Assembly: GCF_028502605.1 (NCBI RefSeq)
Contig: NC_079234.1
Span: 4,526,001-4,590,000 of the forward strand
Length of the DNA: 64,000 nt
Direction: 5' to 3'
From: Trichoderma breve
Lineage: Eukaryota > Ascomycota > Sordariomycetes > Hypocreales > Hypocreaceae
Part shown: piece after piece, positions 37,902 to 49,600 of the stretch
Layout of the letters: each line of letters opens with the position of its first letter
Position numbering within the stretch: the first letter of the stretch is position 1
The notes under the pieces: model-generated
Told to the model about the DNA's origin: nothing
Databases searched by the model: none
The model's input: only the letters and a program-made list of their open reading frames with translations
Translations under genes and position numbers: made by a program

Positions 37902-40900
37902 TTATAATTCCACATCGCTGTCTCCACCCTCTGCATAACTCACGTTCCTCGCCCGCCGATGCTTCTGCATCATAGACGCATCCTCCGGTCCTTCCTCCGG
38001 ACCGGGCAAGCTAGGATGCTCTTGTTCGTAGGCAGCTCGGAGCGCGATGGCTTGGCGATCCCACTTCTCCGCCAGCTCAGTGTACTCCTGCATCGCTTGA
38101 AGGTAAAGCTTCTTCTGCTCAGCGGCCTGTTCTTCATATGGTTTTCTTTCGTCCGGCGTGGCCTCTTTCCACATACGAGATGTCATTATGCGAACCTCGT
38201 TTGGCAGGGACCGTGTCTTGCCGGGTTTGCGGCTTTCTTCGCATTTCTTTTTCGCGGCTTCAAAATGAGCCTTGCTGAATAAGATGTAGGCACTACCGGA
38301 CACCTTGTTCGGGCGCAATGGCCGGTCGCCAATCTTGGAGAGGACGTGCTCCCATACCTCTATCTCATATGCTTCTAAGCGTGCCTGCCGGGGATCCTTG
38401 GCCGCCTCCTTACGTTTATGCAGCAAAAGTGAGTCCCTTGGGAGAACGAGAGGAGTCGGGACCTCGATGGGCCCAATCATTGCTTCCAAGACTTCGGATG
38501 CAGCACGCAGTCCTGATAAATATGCGCCGTGAACGGTCGCTGGGTGCGTGCCGATGGTATGCTCTCCAGCGAAAAAAAGATTGCCCGCAGGTTGCGCCAT
38601 GACGTTGTAGTCTTCTGGCAGCATATCGGGGGCAGCCGAAGAGTAGCTGCCTCGGGCAAACCGATCAGAACCCCATCTCGTCACCACCGTCTCTATGGGA
38701 TAAGGAACGTCTTTGCCAAAGACGCTCCTCAAGATCTCCGTGGCTTCGGCAACGAGACTATCATTACTCGTATGCTCTGTGTCAAAGCCAGCGTCTCCGG
38801 CCATGAGTGCGATTAGACAGGGTAGACCAGTTGTATTGGTGACATTGAACCACTGAAAGAAGCGTCCCCGATTTGTGCTATAATCTTGTTGGGATGTGCT
38901 ATGACGGTTGGTCGCATCTCGGAGTACACCAAAGATATGTCTGTCTGAATCCCAAAACACCTTGTCGTAAAGCAAGACAACCTTGTTGAGGATACCAAAC
39001 CCTAGTCGACCAATTGCATCCGCCTTCTCCGAAGGCAGCGGAGGCTCGAAGCCAATACTGCCTTGCTTGAGGACGCCAAGGGGTATGGTGCAGACGACGG
39101 CATTGGCCTCTACTTGTGTACCATCTTCGCTTTCAATTATAGCTACTCCATCAAAACCCTCGCCGTTGTAGGTAATTTTCTGCACTGGGAACTTGGTCAT
39201 GATGTCGAGCGGCGATGGACATTGGAGCAGGCCACGAGCGACACTCTGATAGCCGCCGACAACCATGGTGTGGTTGCCCTCCCATTCGTTGCCGGCATCA
39301 ATGTCCCAAAGGCCGAGGCTCAGCTTATGAAGATTTGTAGCGTTGCTATATTCTAGATTGGCAATGTGCCAATTTATTAATCGGTGGTCTTGTGCGTTTA
39401 GATCAACAATGTTCTTGTACTGGGTAATGGCGTGGTCCAAGACTGATCCTAATGTTGATCCTTCCAGAGCGGTGGCGGGTGTTAAATCAAGGTTGCCTTT
39501 CTCTGCCGCCCCCGGTCTGATGTTCCATCCCATCAACCTTGCCTTTTCTGATGCCTTGACAGTTGCGGGGACTCCAGGCTCGTTATGTACTCGGCCCGTT
39601 AGCTTATCTGCAGAGACTGGAACCATGTTTACTGTCTCGGGTACGTTTTGTTGGGACACTGATGGAGCATCGGGAAGCGCAGCGGTGGCCTCTTCAGCTT
39701 GCATTATCGTCTTGGAGCCGTCTCCGGGGCTATCCCGACCATCATCGATTAGGTCACGGTTGCCCTCAATCAACTTGGATGGCTGGGACTTGAACTTGAA
39801 CTCGCTGACGCGATCTAAACAATCATTGTAGAGTTTTTCAACCAGGAGATCCCTGATTGGGTCTACCGGTTTGCCATTGCTGTCGTAAATTGTAGTCTCA
39901 GCAGTAAGGGAATGATATGGTATGCCCAGCTGACCGCGGACAATCACATTCAAGGGATTGCCGCGATCAAACCCCGTGATAATCATGCCGCCCATCTCGG
40001 CGGTATGTCTCTTTCCCTTGAATTCAATTTCGCTCTCGGCTGTTCTTGTTTTGAACTCTCGAGAATATACTCTGCCTCCAACGCGACCTCTGCCTTCGAG
40101 AAGAATCACCTTGGGTGGCTCTTCACCTCTTGCATAGAAGTGGCCCGCGTGCTGTTTAAAGAGACCATCTAGCTGCCTGGCGCAGGATAAGCCTGAGATG
40201 CCTGCTCCAATTACAGCGATAGTCTTTCGCTTCTTTGTAGGGGGCTCGACCCTGAGTTCAGATTGGGGTTCAGGAAGCTGCACGCAGCCATAGTTTATGT
40301 ATCCACGACGGATCAGCCAGTCGTAACACACGTTCGCAGCATCGAACCAGCGCGCATTAGCACATCCGACCGCCTCGTGCCGTGTTACACTGACCGATGG
40401 CTGCTTCATCCATATGCGCAGTATGCCGTTTCTGATATTAAGGTATGTCGTAACTTGGGAGTGGGATATGTGATGCCGGAGGAAGTGATACTCTTCAGGA
40501 TGTAGCGCGTACGGATTTAGCCGCGATGATTCGGCGGCAGCAATGCACTCGCTGGCATATTGGTAGGATGGAATATCTGTCGGGACAGATGACTTCGGCC
40601 GAACGTTGAAGGTCAAACGCTCAATATCATGGCGGTGCGATGATGCCGAAAAGCTTTGTGCCGCCCTAACAACCTGTGGGCGACTAGGTATTTCAGTCTC
40701 GACAGGTGTCGTAGCCTTACTAGAGACAATTGAAGGAGACGATGAGGCGTCTGAAAGGTCTGTTAGGGAGGAATGCGAAGAAGAGAACGACTCAGCAATG
40801 GGGTCGTCTGTGGGTTCGACTGGTAGCGGGCTATCATCGCCGTGCTGATGCTTCTCATCACTACCCAAGGATTGAAAATAATTAGAATAAGCCTTTAACA

Positions 40901-41470
40901 ACTAGACATAAACAAAAAGAAAGGGGAAAAAGAAAAGAAAGATTCCAACGACGTGATTTCTTTTTTTTTTTTTTTTTTCTTAGGGTGGTGGCGGCGGTCA
41001 TAGACTCACTCCGTATCAAGATGCATGCCAGAAGAGTCTTCTGGGTCATGGGTTGATAGGCTGCTGCTGCTCAAATCCATATCTTCCGTCCACACAACAA
41101 TCTCGGGTGCGACCTCTGAAGACTCATCCGACGAGCCCTGCCCCGATACCTGGGGATAGCTTAAACTGCTGCTGGGCGACGCCGGTATCTGGCTCTGGCT
41201 CTGGCTCTGGCTGTGGGTGACAGACTCCGGCGCTAGGCTTGATATTGGCGACGAGGAGTCGACGTCTTGCGGGTACGAAAAACTCGGCCCAATCGGCACT
41301 TCCTTTTCTAGACTGAGATGATTTTCGACACCAGTTGCCATGGCGAATGGTCTAACAAGGCACCTGCTCTGACAGTGATTAGGTAGGGTCGGTGTCGATA
41401 TATGAGAGGCTACGGATGTCGGAATGGAGACGGGATCATCGACGACGACACTCGGTAGTATGACAGTCAT
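37902..41470 (-). CDS. lsd1: LSD1/KDM1-type histone demethylase with SWIRM, amine oxidase and HMG box
   Basis: Predicted 1139-residue chromatin enzyme, an FAD-dependent lysine demethylase of the LSD1 class (KdmA in Aspergillus). Exons are 41010-41470 and 37902-40860, joined in phase across a 149-nt intron with a long T/A run. The first 230 residues are Ser-rich and acidic with a QSQSQSQ repeat. SWIRM lies at about 258-350. The dinucleotide-binding motif IGAGISGLSCARQL is at about 371, and the FAD-binding end motif FFAGEHTIGTHPATVHGAYLSG near 975. The C-terminal HMG-box-like stretch (about 1010-1090) reads KVSGSAYILFSKAHF and onward. A low-complexity insert, longer than in animal LSD1, sits in the oxidase domain at about 520-620. 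The first ATG gives MTVILP; an inner MATGVEN at 41342 is an alternative. Confidence 0.92.
41191..41214. repeat. CTGGCT hexanucleotide repeat in LSD1 exon 1
   Basis: About four CTGGCT-type units on the plus strand, encoding QSQSQSQ on the minus strand. Confidence 0.8.
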
Positions 41471-42138
41471 ACAGCATGACGCTGGGTAGACGCATCATAT
41501 GATGATGGAGTCTGCCATCAAAATTGTCTGTCTGGTTGGGTTGTCAGCCAAGAGACCCCGATGCTCTCACTCGCGGTGTATATACCTATTTTGTAAGCGG
41601 AATAATAAGTCGTTTGGAGCTTCACTGGCTAAGGAGTGTATCTAAAGGAGTAGTGGCTACAAGGCTGCGATGCAAGTCCAAAATGGGCCACTGTCATCGA
41701 TTATCGGACCATTGAGGGTCTTCAGGCTGGAATGAATCAAGTTCAGCGGCACAGTGGCCAGTATTTTACTCCAAGGAAGGGCCAATGAGCAGGAAATAAT
41801 AGAGCCATCAGCTCATCGCGGCCCCTCAAGAACGCCGAGTTCATCGCATTGGCACTGGTCACGTGAGACAAGCAATCCAATCGCGACGCTCCCTGATGTG
41901 GGGCGCGCTCTAATGAACTAAGTCCGCCAGTATCTCGCGAGGAATCAACTTCAAACCACTGATGCATCAGCGACGAGACAGCTCGATTAAGATTCAAAAG
42001 GGAAGAAAGGAGAAGAAGAAAAAACGCAGTCATGCCAAATCTTGACCGAGACGCTCTCATGCTCCACGAGAATAAACCCCCACCAACCAGTACGCCGTCA
42101 ACTCCAAAACATCGTATACGACACTGATAACCTTGAGC
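41471..42138. other. Intergenic LSD1/vps33
   Basis: Promoter of the LSD1 gene and 3' flank of vps33. A 105-codon minus-strand frame at 41743-42060 begins with ATG and a hydrophobic signal-like stretch, but it lacks other support. Confidence 0.5.
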
Positions 42139-44439
42139 CTAAGGGCTGTTGGGCAGCGCCGCCTCCTTGCGCGCGAACGCTTCTTTCTCGATTGCCGCGT
42201 CCATCATGCGGTTCCCGCTAATTATAGAAGTCGCACAGATGACAATATTTCTCCGACCTGAAAAAAAAAAGTTAGCCGTGAGCACTGGATAGACCCGTAC
42301 CACGCCTCGATTTCGCTTACCTTCTTCTTGCTTCGCGATAAATCTCAACGCGGCAATCTCAGTAAACGTGACTCCTCCGATGAAGACCACAAAGACTGTC
42401 TGCTTATGTCCGCTGCCGGACAAGAGGGCCCTTGCCTTGACCGCCTTGTCCTCGCCCTTCTGAAGTTCATAGAAAGTCTGCCCTCGAACGTGCTTGACAG
42501 CGTCGTCGAATCCTTGCCATCCTTGTGTTCCTGCTCCGGGGGCACCGCCGCCAGTATTCGCTGAGACGGTGCCCTTCGTTATAGACAGCAGGTACTGTTT
42601 CTGAAGGATACATTGTACAAGTCGGATCGAAAGAGGGGCATAGCCGCTATACACGTATGCGATGTCGTTGGGATCGTCCTCTTGCACTTCATCGACAATC
42701 AGCCGTAGCTGCTTTCGTAGATACGTGTAATTGGTTTTGTTCCCATCAGCACCAGAATTCCCCGTCATGGGGATCATACCCGCAAGTGGAGATGAGCGCG
42801 ATAGGAATAGTTGCAGCTTCTCCAAGTTGTTGAGCGTGAGGAGGTGCTGATAGCCATACCCTTGAAGTATTAGGCGTTTGAACTGCTCCAAGTCCTTGGG
42901 CTTGATACCCCCAGATATGCACGAGTATATACAGAGCAGCCGAAGCGTCTCTCGTAGGGGAGCGTCTCTGGCTATCAGCTCTTCGATGCCGTCGAATTGC
43001 GACGATGGATCGGCACCGGCAGCAAGATTCTGCTGAACCTCCAGAAGGCCCTTGAATAGATCTGTCCGCGTGTGCTTGATGATTTCCTCAGCGAGACCGG
43101 TGTGTATCCTCGCGCTCTGGTGTTCTTGTTGGTAGCCAGGTAGTTGGCTCACGAATTCTTTGAGCTCGGCAATTGTCTTGGTCTTATGCTTGCTCTCGTA
43201 ATCAGTTTGGACCTTTTGTAGGCGTCTCGCGACCTTGTTGAGCAGCCCGCCCACGATGGCAAAATTTGCATTGCGTAACTGCTCGTATAATTTATCGCTG
43301 GAGTCGAGCTGAACCGTCCGTTTTCTGCTCTGTGATGTGGCCGCGGAAGACTGCGCCGGTGCTCCCACAATGGTCGTGTCAACCTTGGCCTGGTTATTCT
43401 GAATTTCAAAAATCTCATCAATGAGACCCTCATATGTTAGCTGCGTGAGCAACGGGGTGACAAAGTCGACTTCACGATCGATAATTATGACGCTCTCGTT
43501 GGTCGTGCTGGGGGTGAGTGCCGTCTTGACGTCGCTTCCATTCTCGCCCGCCAGCCGCTCTTGACGCATACGAACGAGGAGATCGGCCACCCGCTTCGCA
43601 TTGTCGCCTTTACCAATGATTCTTGGGAACAAGCCATGGTTCTGCTGCACTTCCATGAGTGCCTTGGCCATGAGAAAGTTTGGAGTGACATCTTTGGACA
43701 AGTAGAGGTCCTTGAAGGAATCCTCTAACTCAAGCGATAAGACGTCATCTTCAAGCGGGAAAAAGAGCAGTGGTAGCTCGGATATGTTGACGTCGCCGAG
43801 AATGCCAGCTTCCTCGAGCAGTTGGTCGGATACAAGAGTGCGCCGGGGCACCCAGAATATGTGGAAATCATGAGTCGTCTGGCTTTCCCGCTGAATTCGT
43901 TTGATCTGAGCTGTAGAGGCACATGTGCGTCAGCTCACTCGGCCAGGACAAGAACTACACCGGATAGCTAGCTAGTAGTTTTGATTTCGATTTCACACGT
44001 ACGACGGCAGATATTCGATGTGGCCAGTGAGAACTGGTCACCACATCATATCGCACCGCACCGCATCTGATCTGCACCGCAACCCGTATCTTACCTGCTA
44101 TGGCCTCTGCATGTCGGCCGCATTCTCCACGAGCCACAAAGACGACATTGCGCTGGCTCGCATCCACGTTGTTATTCTCGAGAATAAAGAACTTATCGAC
44201 GCCATACTCTTGGAGCGTAGCAACCTTGACGATTGTGCCGATGGGGCCGACCAGGCTGCGGTCAAATACGAGGTTCTTCTTGCCGCGGACCTACAGAAAC
44301 GTCAAGCTGTGTGTTTAGCAGCCGGGAAGGTCCCTAGACAGAGACAGTGAGCCTTACTTACACCCTCGAGCAGGTAGAGCAGGTCCTTGCGCGCTTTGCC
44401 CCGGATCTGCTCGGTGCTGAATTCCGCGCGCGGAGCCAT
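42139..44439 (-). CDS. vps33: Vacuolar sorting protein Vps33 (Sec1/Munc18 family)
   Basis: Predicted 660-residue SM protein of the HOPS and CORVET tethering complexes, which chaperones SNAREs for fusion at vacuole and endosome. Exons are 44362-44439, 44095-44290, 42321-43910 and 42139-42257; phases agree. Family landmarks are GKKNLVFDRSLVGPIG and the ENNNVDASQRNVVFVARGE segment, the FHIFWVPRRT segment, SVIIIDREVDFVTPLLTQLTYEGLID (motif core IDREVDFVTPLLTQLTYEG) and VVFIGGVTFTEIAALRFIAK near the C-terminus. Length matches the family. The last intron interrupts the VFIGG domain just before GRRNIVICATSIISGNR. The start MAPRAEFSTEQIRGKARKDL is the only ATG suited to exon 1. Confidence 0.93.
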
Positions 44440-45236
44440 GATTGCTGGCCGTGCAAGCGGGGAGCTCGTGGGGGGTTTTGGATGAGGCAGCTCGGGAGCT
44501 CTATTCTAGTGGCAGGTTGCACGAGATGCGAGGTGTGGCTCAACTCGGCCCCTTGTCAGCGGGCGGTGAAGCGCCGGCGGGGGGCCCCGCAGCTTGCGGC
44601 TTTAGTGACTGTGGTCGCTACAAATTAGCAGGCTGGTCTATGAGGCAGAGGCAGAGACTGAGCGACGACGTCATATGTACCCTTTGGGCACATGTCGGCA
44701 GATGGAGGCCCGTCATGCCATGATGAGAATTTTTCCCTTGCCGTCTATCACAGAAGCGAAAGAAGAAGAAAAAGGACCCTGACGACAGCAGAGATGTAAT
44801 ACAAATCTTGAAGAAGAGAAATCAATTCTATGAACTTCCGAGTATACGTAAATGCATCTTCTAGGTTGGGAAAACAAGGTTACATGCGCTTTCCTCGCCA
44901 GCCATTGCCCCAGTTGCGCCGTGCATGCGCCCGATGCCTTTGTCGTCGATTTTGTGTGAGGAGGCGACGTGAGAATAAAAAACACACCGCTCCATAAAAC
45001 TGCTGAAGAAAACCCCAAAAAAAGAAAGGGAAAAGGAAAAGATCGCTTAGCCTCGAGAATCAGCAGAAGAAAGCCTCAGATTGCCGTAACAAATGCCTAT
45101 TCCTGTGTCACATTTACGTGATTGTAAAACGCCGATGAGCCCTCGCGGCTGCTGAAATAATGCAAGAATCCGCCAGAAGTAAACCAATAACAGAGAAAAA
45201 AGAAAGAAACCCCTGTAGTCCATGAAGATAAGATCG
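44440..45236. other. Intergenic vps33/E2 gene
   Basis: vps33 promoter plus the 3' flank of the E2 gene. No supported gene; the 101-codon minus frame at 44713-45018 has no recognisable features. Confidence 0.55.
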
Positions 45237-45852
45237 TTACACGGTGTTGTCGTGGTATAAGAATTCTATATCTCGGGGCCGCTGCTTGTTCCCGCGCACA
45301 AACTCTTCGTCGCCAGGTGGTCGCTCGTTCTTATTGTTGCTCGTGAGCATGCTTTGTATGCTCATGCAGACGCTCTCCGCGCTTTGGACTGGGCTCCATC
45401 CTTGGTTGCCCAAAAGATCAAGGCATATTATTCCGTTCGAGTAGATGTGTGGATGCATGGGGACTGGCCGAGCTGGTCTGTCTACAAAGGTGACTTCGGG
45501 GGGTTCTTGAAATGCTTGTTAGACGACCGGTTCCATGGTGGGTGATGCGGGGAGCTGGCAGAACAGGATTACCTATAGGATACGAATCGGAGAAGACGAA
45601 TTTCAGCTGGTAGACATTGCCGTTATATAGAGGGTTGTTATCCAAGACGCGAATATCAAAGAGCCACTCTTTCAAGTCGTTGCCGTCTACGAGCTCGATG
45701 CCAGGAGGCAGGCCGAACTTATCAATCTGCCGATGGTCAGCGCTTAAATCTTTGATACGAGCCTGGTACCGGCATGGGAGTGGGCGAGGGAGAAGACAAA
45801 GTACCTTCTGACGCTCCTTGGCCACTCTTTTCGTTCGCATGCTCGTAGCCAT
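45237..45852 (-). CDS. Ubiquitin-conjugating enzyme E2, UBE2W-like
   Basis: Predicted 168-residue E2. Exons are 45805-45852, 45573-45762 and 45237-45505, joined in phase. The UBC fold is covered whole: the N-terminal helix MATSMRTKRVAKERQKARI, a central NPLYNGNVYQLKFVFSDSYP, then EPPEVTFVDRP and MHPHIYSNGIICLDLLGNQG, where Cys107 is the thioester residue. The segment WSPVQSAESVCMSIQSML and the ending RDIEFLYHDNTV match UBE2W, which attaches ubiquitin to protein N-termini rather than lysines. In place of the classic HPN motif is HPHIYSNG, as in UBE2W. The second acceptor (AAG) is weaker than the usual CAG/TAG but fits phase and family. Confidence 0.9.
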
Positions 45853-46682
45853 TCTGTCAGTCGAGAGGGGATCTGTTAAGAGGCGCCCAAGCAAATAGCA
45901 ATAACGAGTCGGTGTTTGTTTGGGTTGTCGAGCAAGCAAGGCTTCCAGAGGTATGGAGTAATATGTACTAAGAGATCAAGTCGGAGCGGCAACCTGACGG
46001 GCTGTTTTAAATGCGTCGGAGGGGTCCAAGGCAGCTCAAGTGTGGCGCTCGCGTAGGCGCAGCAGCTGTGGAAGGGAACAGTGAACCAACTGCCAAAATT
46101 TAGTGCGTGCAGCCTCTGTGTGGCGGGACAATTAAACCGCCGGCGTCTGCAGTGAATGTTTTGAGACACGGAGATTGAATCAACCATTACTTCATACCTT
46201 ACACACAAAACAATTATTAGACCTCACACGCGACTATTCTGTTCCCAACCGGATAGAAGCCTTGCCAAGGATGCGATTGTTCCCGTAGGACTCGAGGTCA
46301 CCAGAGCAGTATAGTAAGCGCTTGTTGACGCATGCATCTGGTGAGTGTAGAGTGCAGGCCGGCCGTAAAACCGACTTATAGGTTGATATATATGCAAGAA
46401 CCCCATATTAACAATGCCATATCATATTACATTGTGTATAGTCCCTTCATGGATTACCTACCGACTAAGCAGATAGTAGCTTATTCATTTATATACAAGG
46501 CTCTTTTTCTCCGAGGTTCGTGCAACTTTTGCTCAAAGCTAAACGCAGTTGCGATTTAATATAGCCCCTTTACTCTCAGATCCTAAAAGTCAACCCGGAA
46601 CCTTTCATAACTACATAAACATATTACATATTCAATTAAAGAAATAATGTCACATCAATATACCATGCGCAAGTTCTCAGCG
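45853..46682. other. Intergenic E2 gene/NLR gene
   Basis: E2 promoter on the left, then AT-rich 3' flank of the NLR-like gene. No gene seen. Confidence 0.55.
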
Positions 46683-49600
46683 TCACCGAAGCGGCCGTCC
46701 TGTTACCCAGATATCAGTTTCTCTATATTCTTCAAGTTCGGCGTCCATGTCGAAATGTCCAAGCAGATCGGTCTCCCATATTCCCATCCACCTCTTGACG
46801 ATGACTATATGTTGCTTGGTGGCAAAAACCAAGTTATTTTCCGGAGTGAGGGTGCATATGACTGTGCCTAATATGCTTACCCATTCCGGAGGGATGAAGA
46901 AATGCCGCTTCACTTCCATGGTAAGAGGAAAAGTGTTCAAGTCCACAGTACAAATCCATCTATCCTTATGAAGGAACACAAGAGTATCTTCAGTGACGGA
47001 GATAACATCGCCTAATACACAGCTCAGAGTCTGTAATCCACGCCTTGGGCTGACTTCCACTGCACCATCACTACCCAAGAAATTATTCGTGTCCCAGCAA
47101 TTCGTGCGAGTGCCGGTTAAGGGATCGGCCAGCTTCTCTACGAACACATGGTCGTTGCAGAGATAGGATGTGTTGGTAACATACTCTGGTTCGGGTAATC
47201 GCCCATCTCTATGTAGGCTTATTGATCCCTCTGAAGGGCGTTCAAAATTGTGCCAGTAGAAAACGTGACTCGACGAATTTTCCAAGATGATAAACCTATC
47301 TTTCATCAAGGGGAACTGTACTGCTCGCCGTAGGTTTGCTGAGCTCTTGGGCACTCGCAGACTGTGCAATAGCTCGTTGGACGGCAATTCCCAGAGTTCA
47401 GATCCAGACAGTGTGATGATGAGCAACCTGTCCTTGGATGGGCTCAGGAGCAGTTGCTCAACCATATTGCCACATCTTTTCTCAAAATCAACTTCAACGT
47501 CACCCCATTGGCATCGCTCATGTAGACCCTTGGCAACTATTACGAATCCTTCTTCGTCTCCTGTGATGACCAAGTCTTCATGCTTATCCTGAACCAACAC
47601 AAGGCTGGTAATTGCGCAATCGTGCCTTTGATGAAGTTGTGCGACGCATGATCCATCTAGAGTAGAGAAAGTAACAACATCGCCAGTATCCGTACCACAA
47701 ATTACAACACGGCCGTCATCAGAGAGAGCCATGACCGTAATAATAGCCTTCCGTGATCCGGTGGTTGCCCATGAATCCCGAGACAGCAGCTCAGGCTTAT
47801 GACACCCAGCATCAACGGACGTATCTTCTTCTTTGTCTTGCAAATCAAGCGCTGAGAATTCCCATACGCGGCTCTGACGACTGTGCGCACCAACGACATG
47901 TTTTCCCTTGCTAGCGACTACAAGAGGCGTGACGGGGGTTCCAGGATGGTCAACTTGGCATATTAATTCGAGGCTGACAAGATCCGAAGTTTGCATTTTG
48001 TATATTTCAAGTGTGTAGGCAATTTCTCCAGTGCCTATGATAAGGTGATCTCCATCCGAAGTCCAGGACACATGATTTGCAAACATATCTGGCCCAAAAT
48101 ATATTTGGCTCATAGTGTTGGTATCGAATATGGCAATCCCACCACCAGTGTATAGAGCAGCAAGAAGGGCTTTTCCAGGGCCAGGATTAAATGAGAATTC
48201 TTTTACAAGATTCATTCCGGGCTCTCGTAGGGTACCTAGGACAGATAATGTATCGATATCCAAAATGTAGATATCGCCGCTGCTGTAAAAGGCGACTCCG
48301 AAGCGGCGCGGACAACACTCATCGAATTTGGCTTCGCATGCTGCTGAAGATGGTAAAGTTGCCTCAATAAGAGAATTGTCAAATGCACTCCACTGAAGCA
48401 CGCGTGATTCTGCGGGTTTAAGATTCCTAAAGGGGTATGAGAAAAAGAACAGGATCCATATCAGGGCTAATCGCAATGCTCACCTTATCTCTGTCGAACC
48501 AGATGAAGAAATGGTGATAAACTGGTCCATGCTAAAGCTGAACGATAGAACCGAACCACAATCGAAGGTATATCTCAGCGTGCCAGTCTTGGTTTCCCAA
48601 ATGGCAGCTTTGCCAAAACCGGTAGCAGCTAGATATTTATCATCACATCCGAAGCCAATTAGCTTCAAGTGGGAATTCAAGAACTTGACCTCGATGGTAC
48701 TTTGAAGTAAGATAATGTCATAAACAGTGATATATCCGGTAGATAAGCCGATGGCGATGTGACATTGTCCACATGTGACAACTTCCACCATCGCATCGTG
48801 TTCAGTGTGCATTAGACACTCGTCCCACCTGAGATCTTGCTGGCCAACTATGGCTAGTTCCATGTCCCCAGAGGAAGAAGTGTGGCGATAAATCATTGAT
48901 CGAGTAGGACAAAATAGAGGCACAAGACTGTGGATTGACGCGGGGCTCTTGAGCAACGGCTCCCGAAAATTCATCACGACTCGTGAGACGTCTGTCGTCC
49001 AATCCTTGAGGCGCAAAATATCATGATTTGACCAGATTCCCTCCTTTGTACCACAATCTGCGTATTTTTCTAGATCAATAGCCGATCGAATAGCAACTCC
49101 AAGTTTTTGCCTTCGAGCCAAGCCCTCGATCCAATACAAAACCCAGCTGTCTAGGAACTGGGTTATGGTGTCAGAAGACGTATACTCCCCCGCATTTGAC
49201 TTGACTATATGTTGCGAAAAGCATTCCGATGCATACCAAAGAAAAGAAGAATCGATGCGGCGCATAGACTGTTCGATCCCCAGGTGCTTTGCCAAATACG
49301 ATATGCAAAGTGCTGCGAGATGTCCGTGGTCCTTGGCTGGCTCTATAGCAAATTGCGATCCAAGATCTACCCGGTAGAGGAACTGTCTTGCTGTTTCGTG
49401 AATGAGATGCAATCTTTGACTTTGATCTATCAAGATGAATTCTCCACATGCAACAACAGCAGCATGGACCATCTTCTGTGGTAAAGCTTGGATATCCATG
49501 TGCACAGCACCACGAAGCTCCTCAATCGTCATTGGTCGTTGGGCCAGGGTTATCCATCTGAGGATTGACTTTGCCAGTTTAGCTCGACGTTTGTCTTTTT

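Noticed and set aside
41743..42060. 105-codon minus-strand frame with a signal-like N-terminus
   Set aside because: It sits in the 670-base gap between the LSD1 and vps33 genes with no domain, no cysteine pattern and no other evidence.
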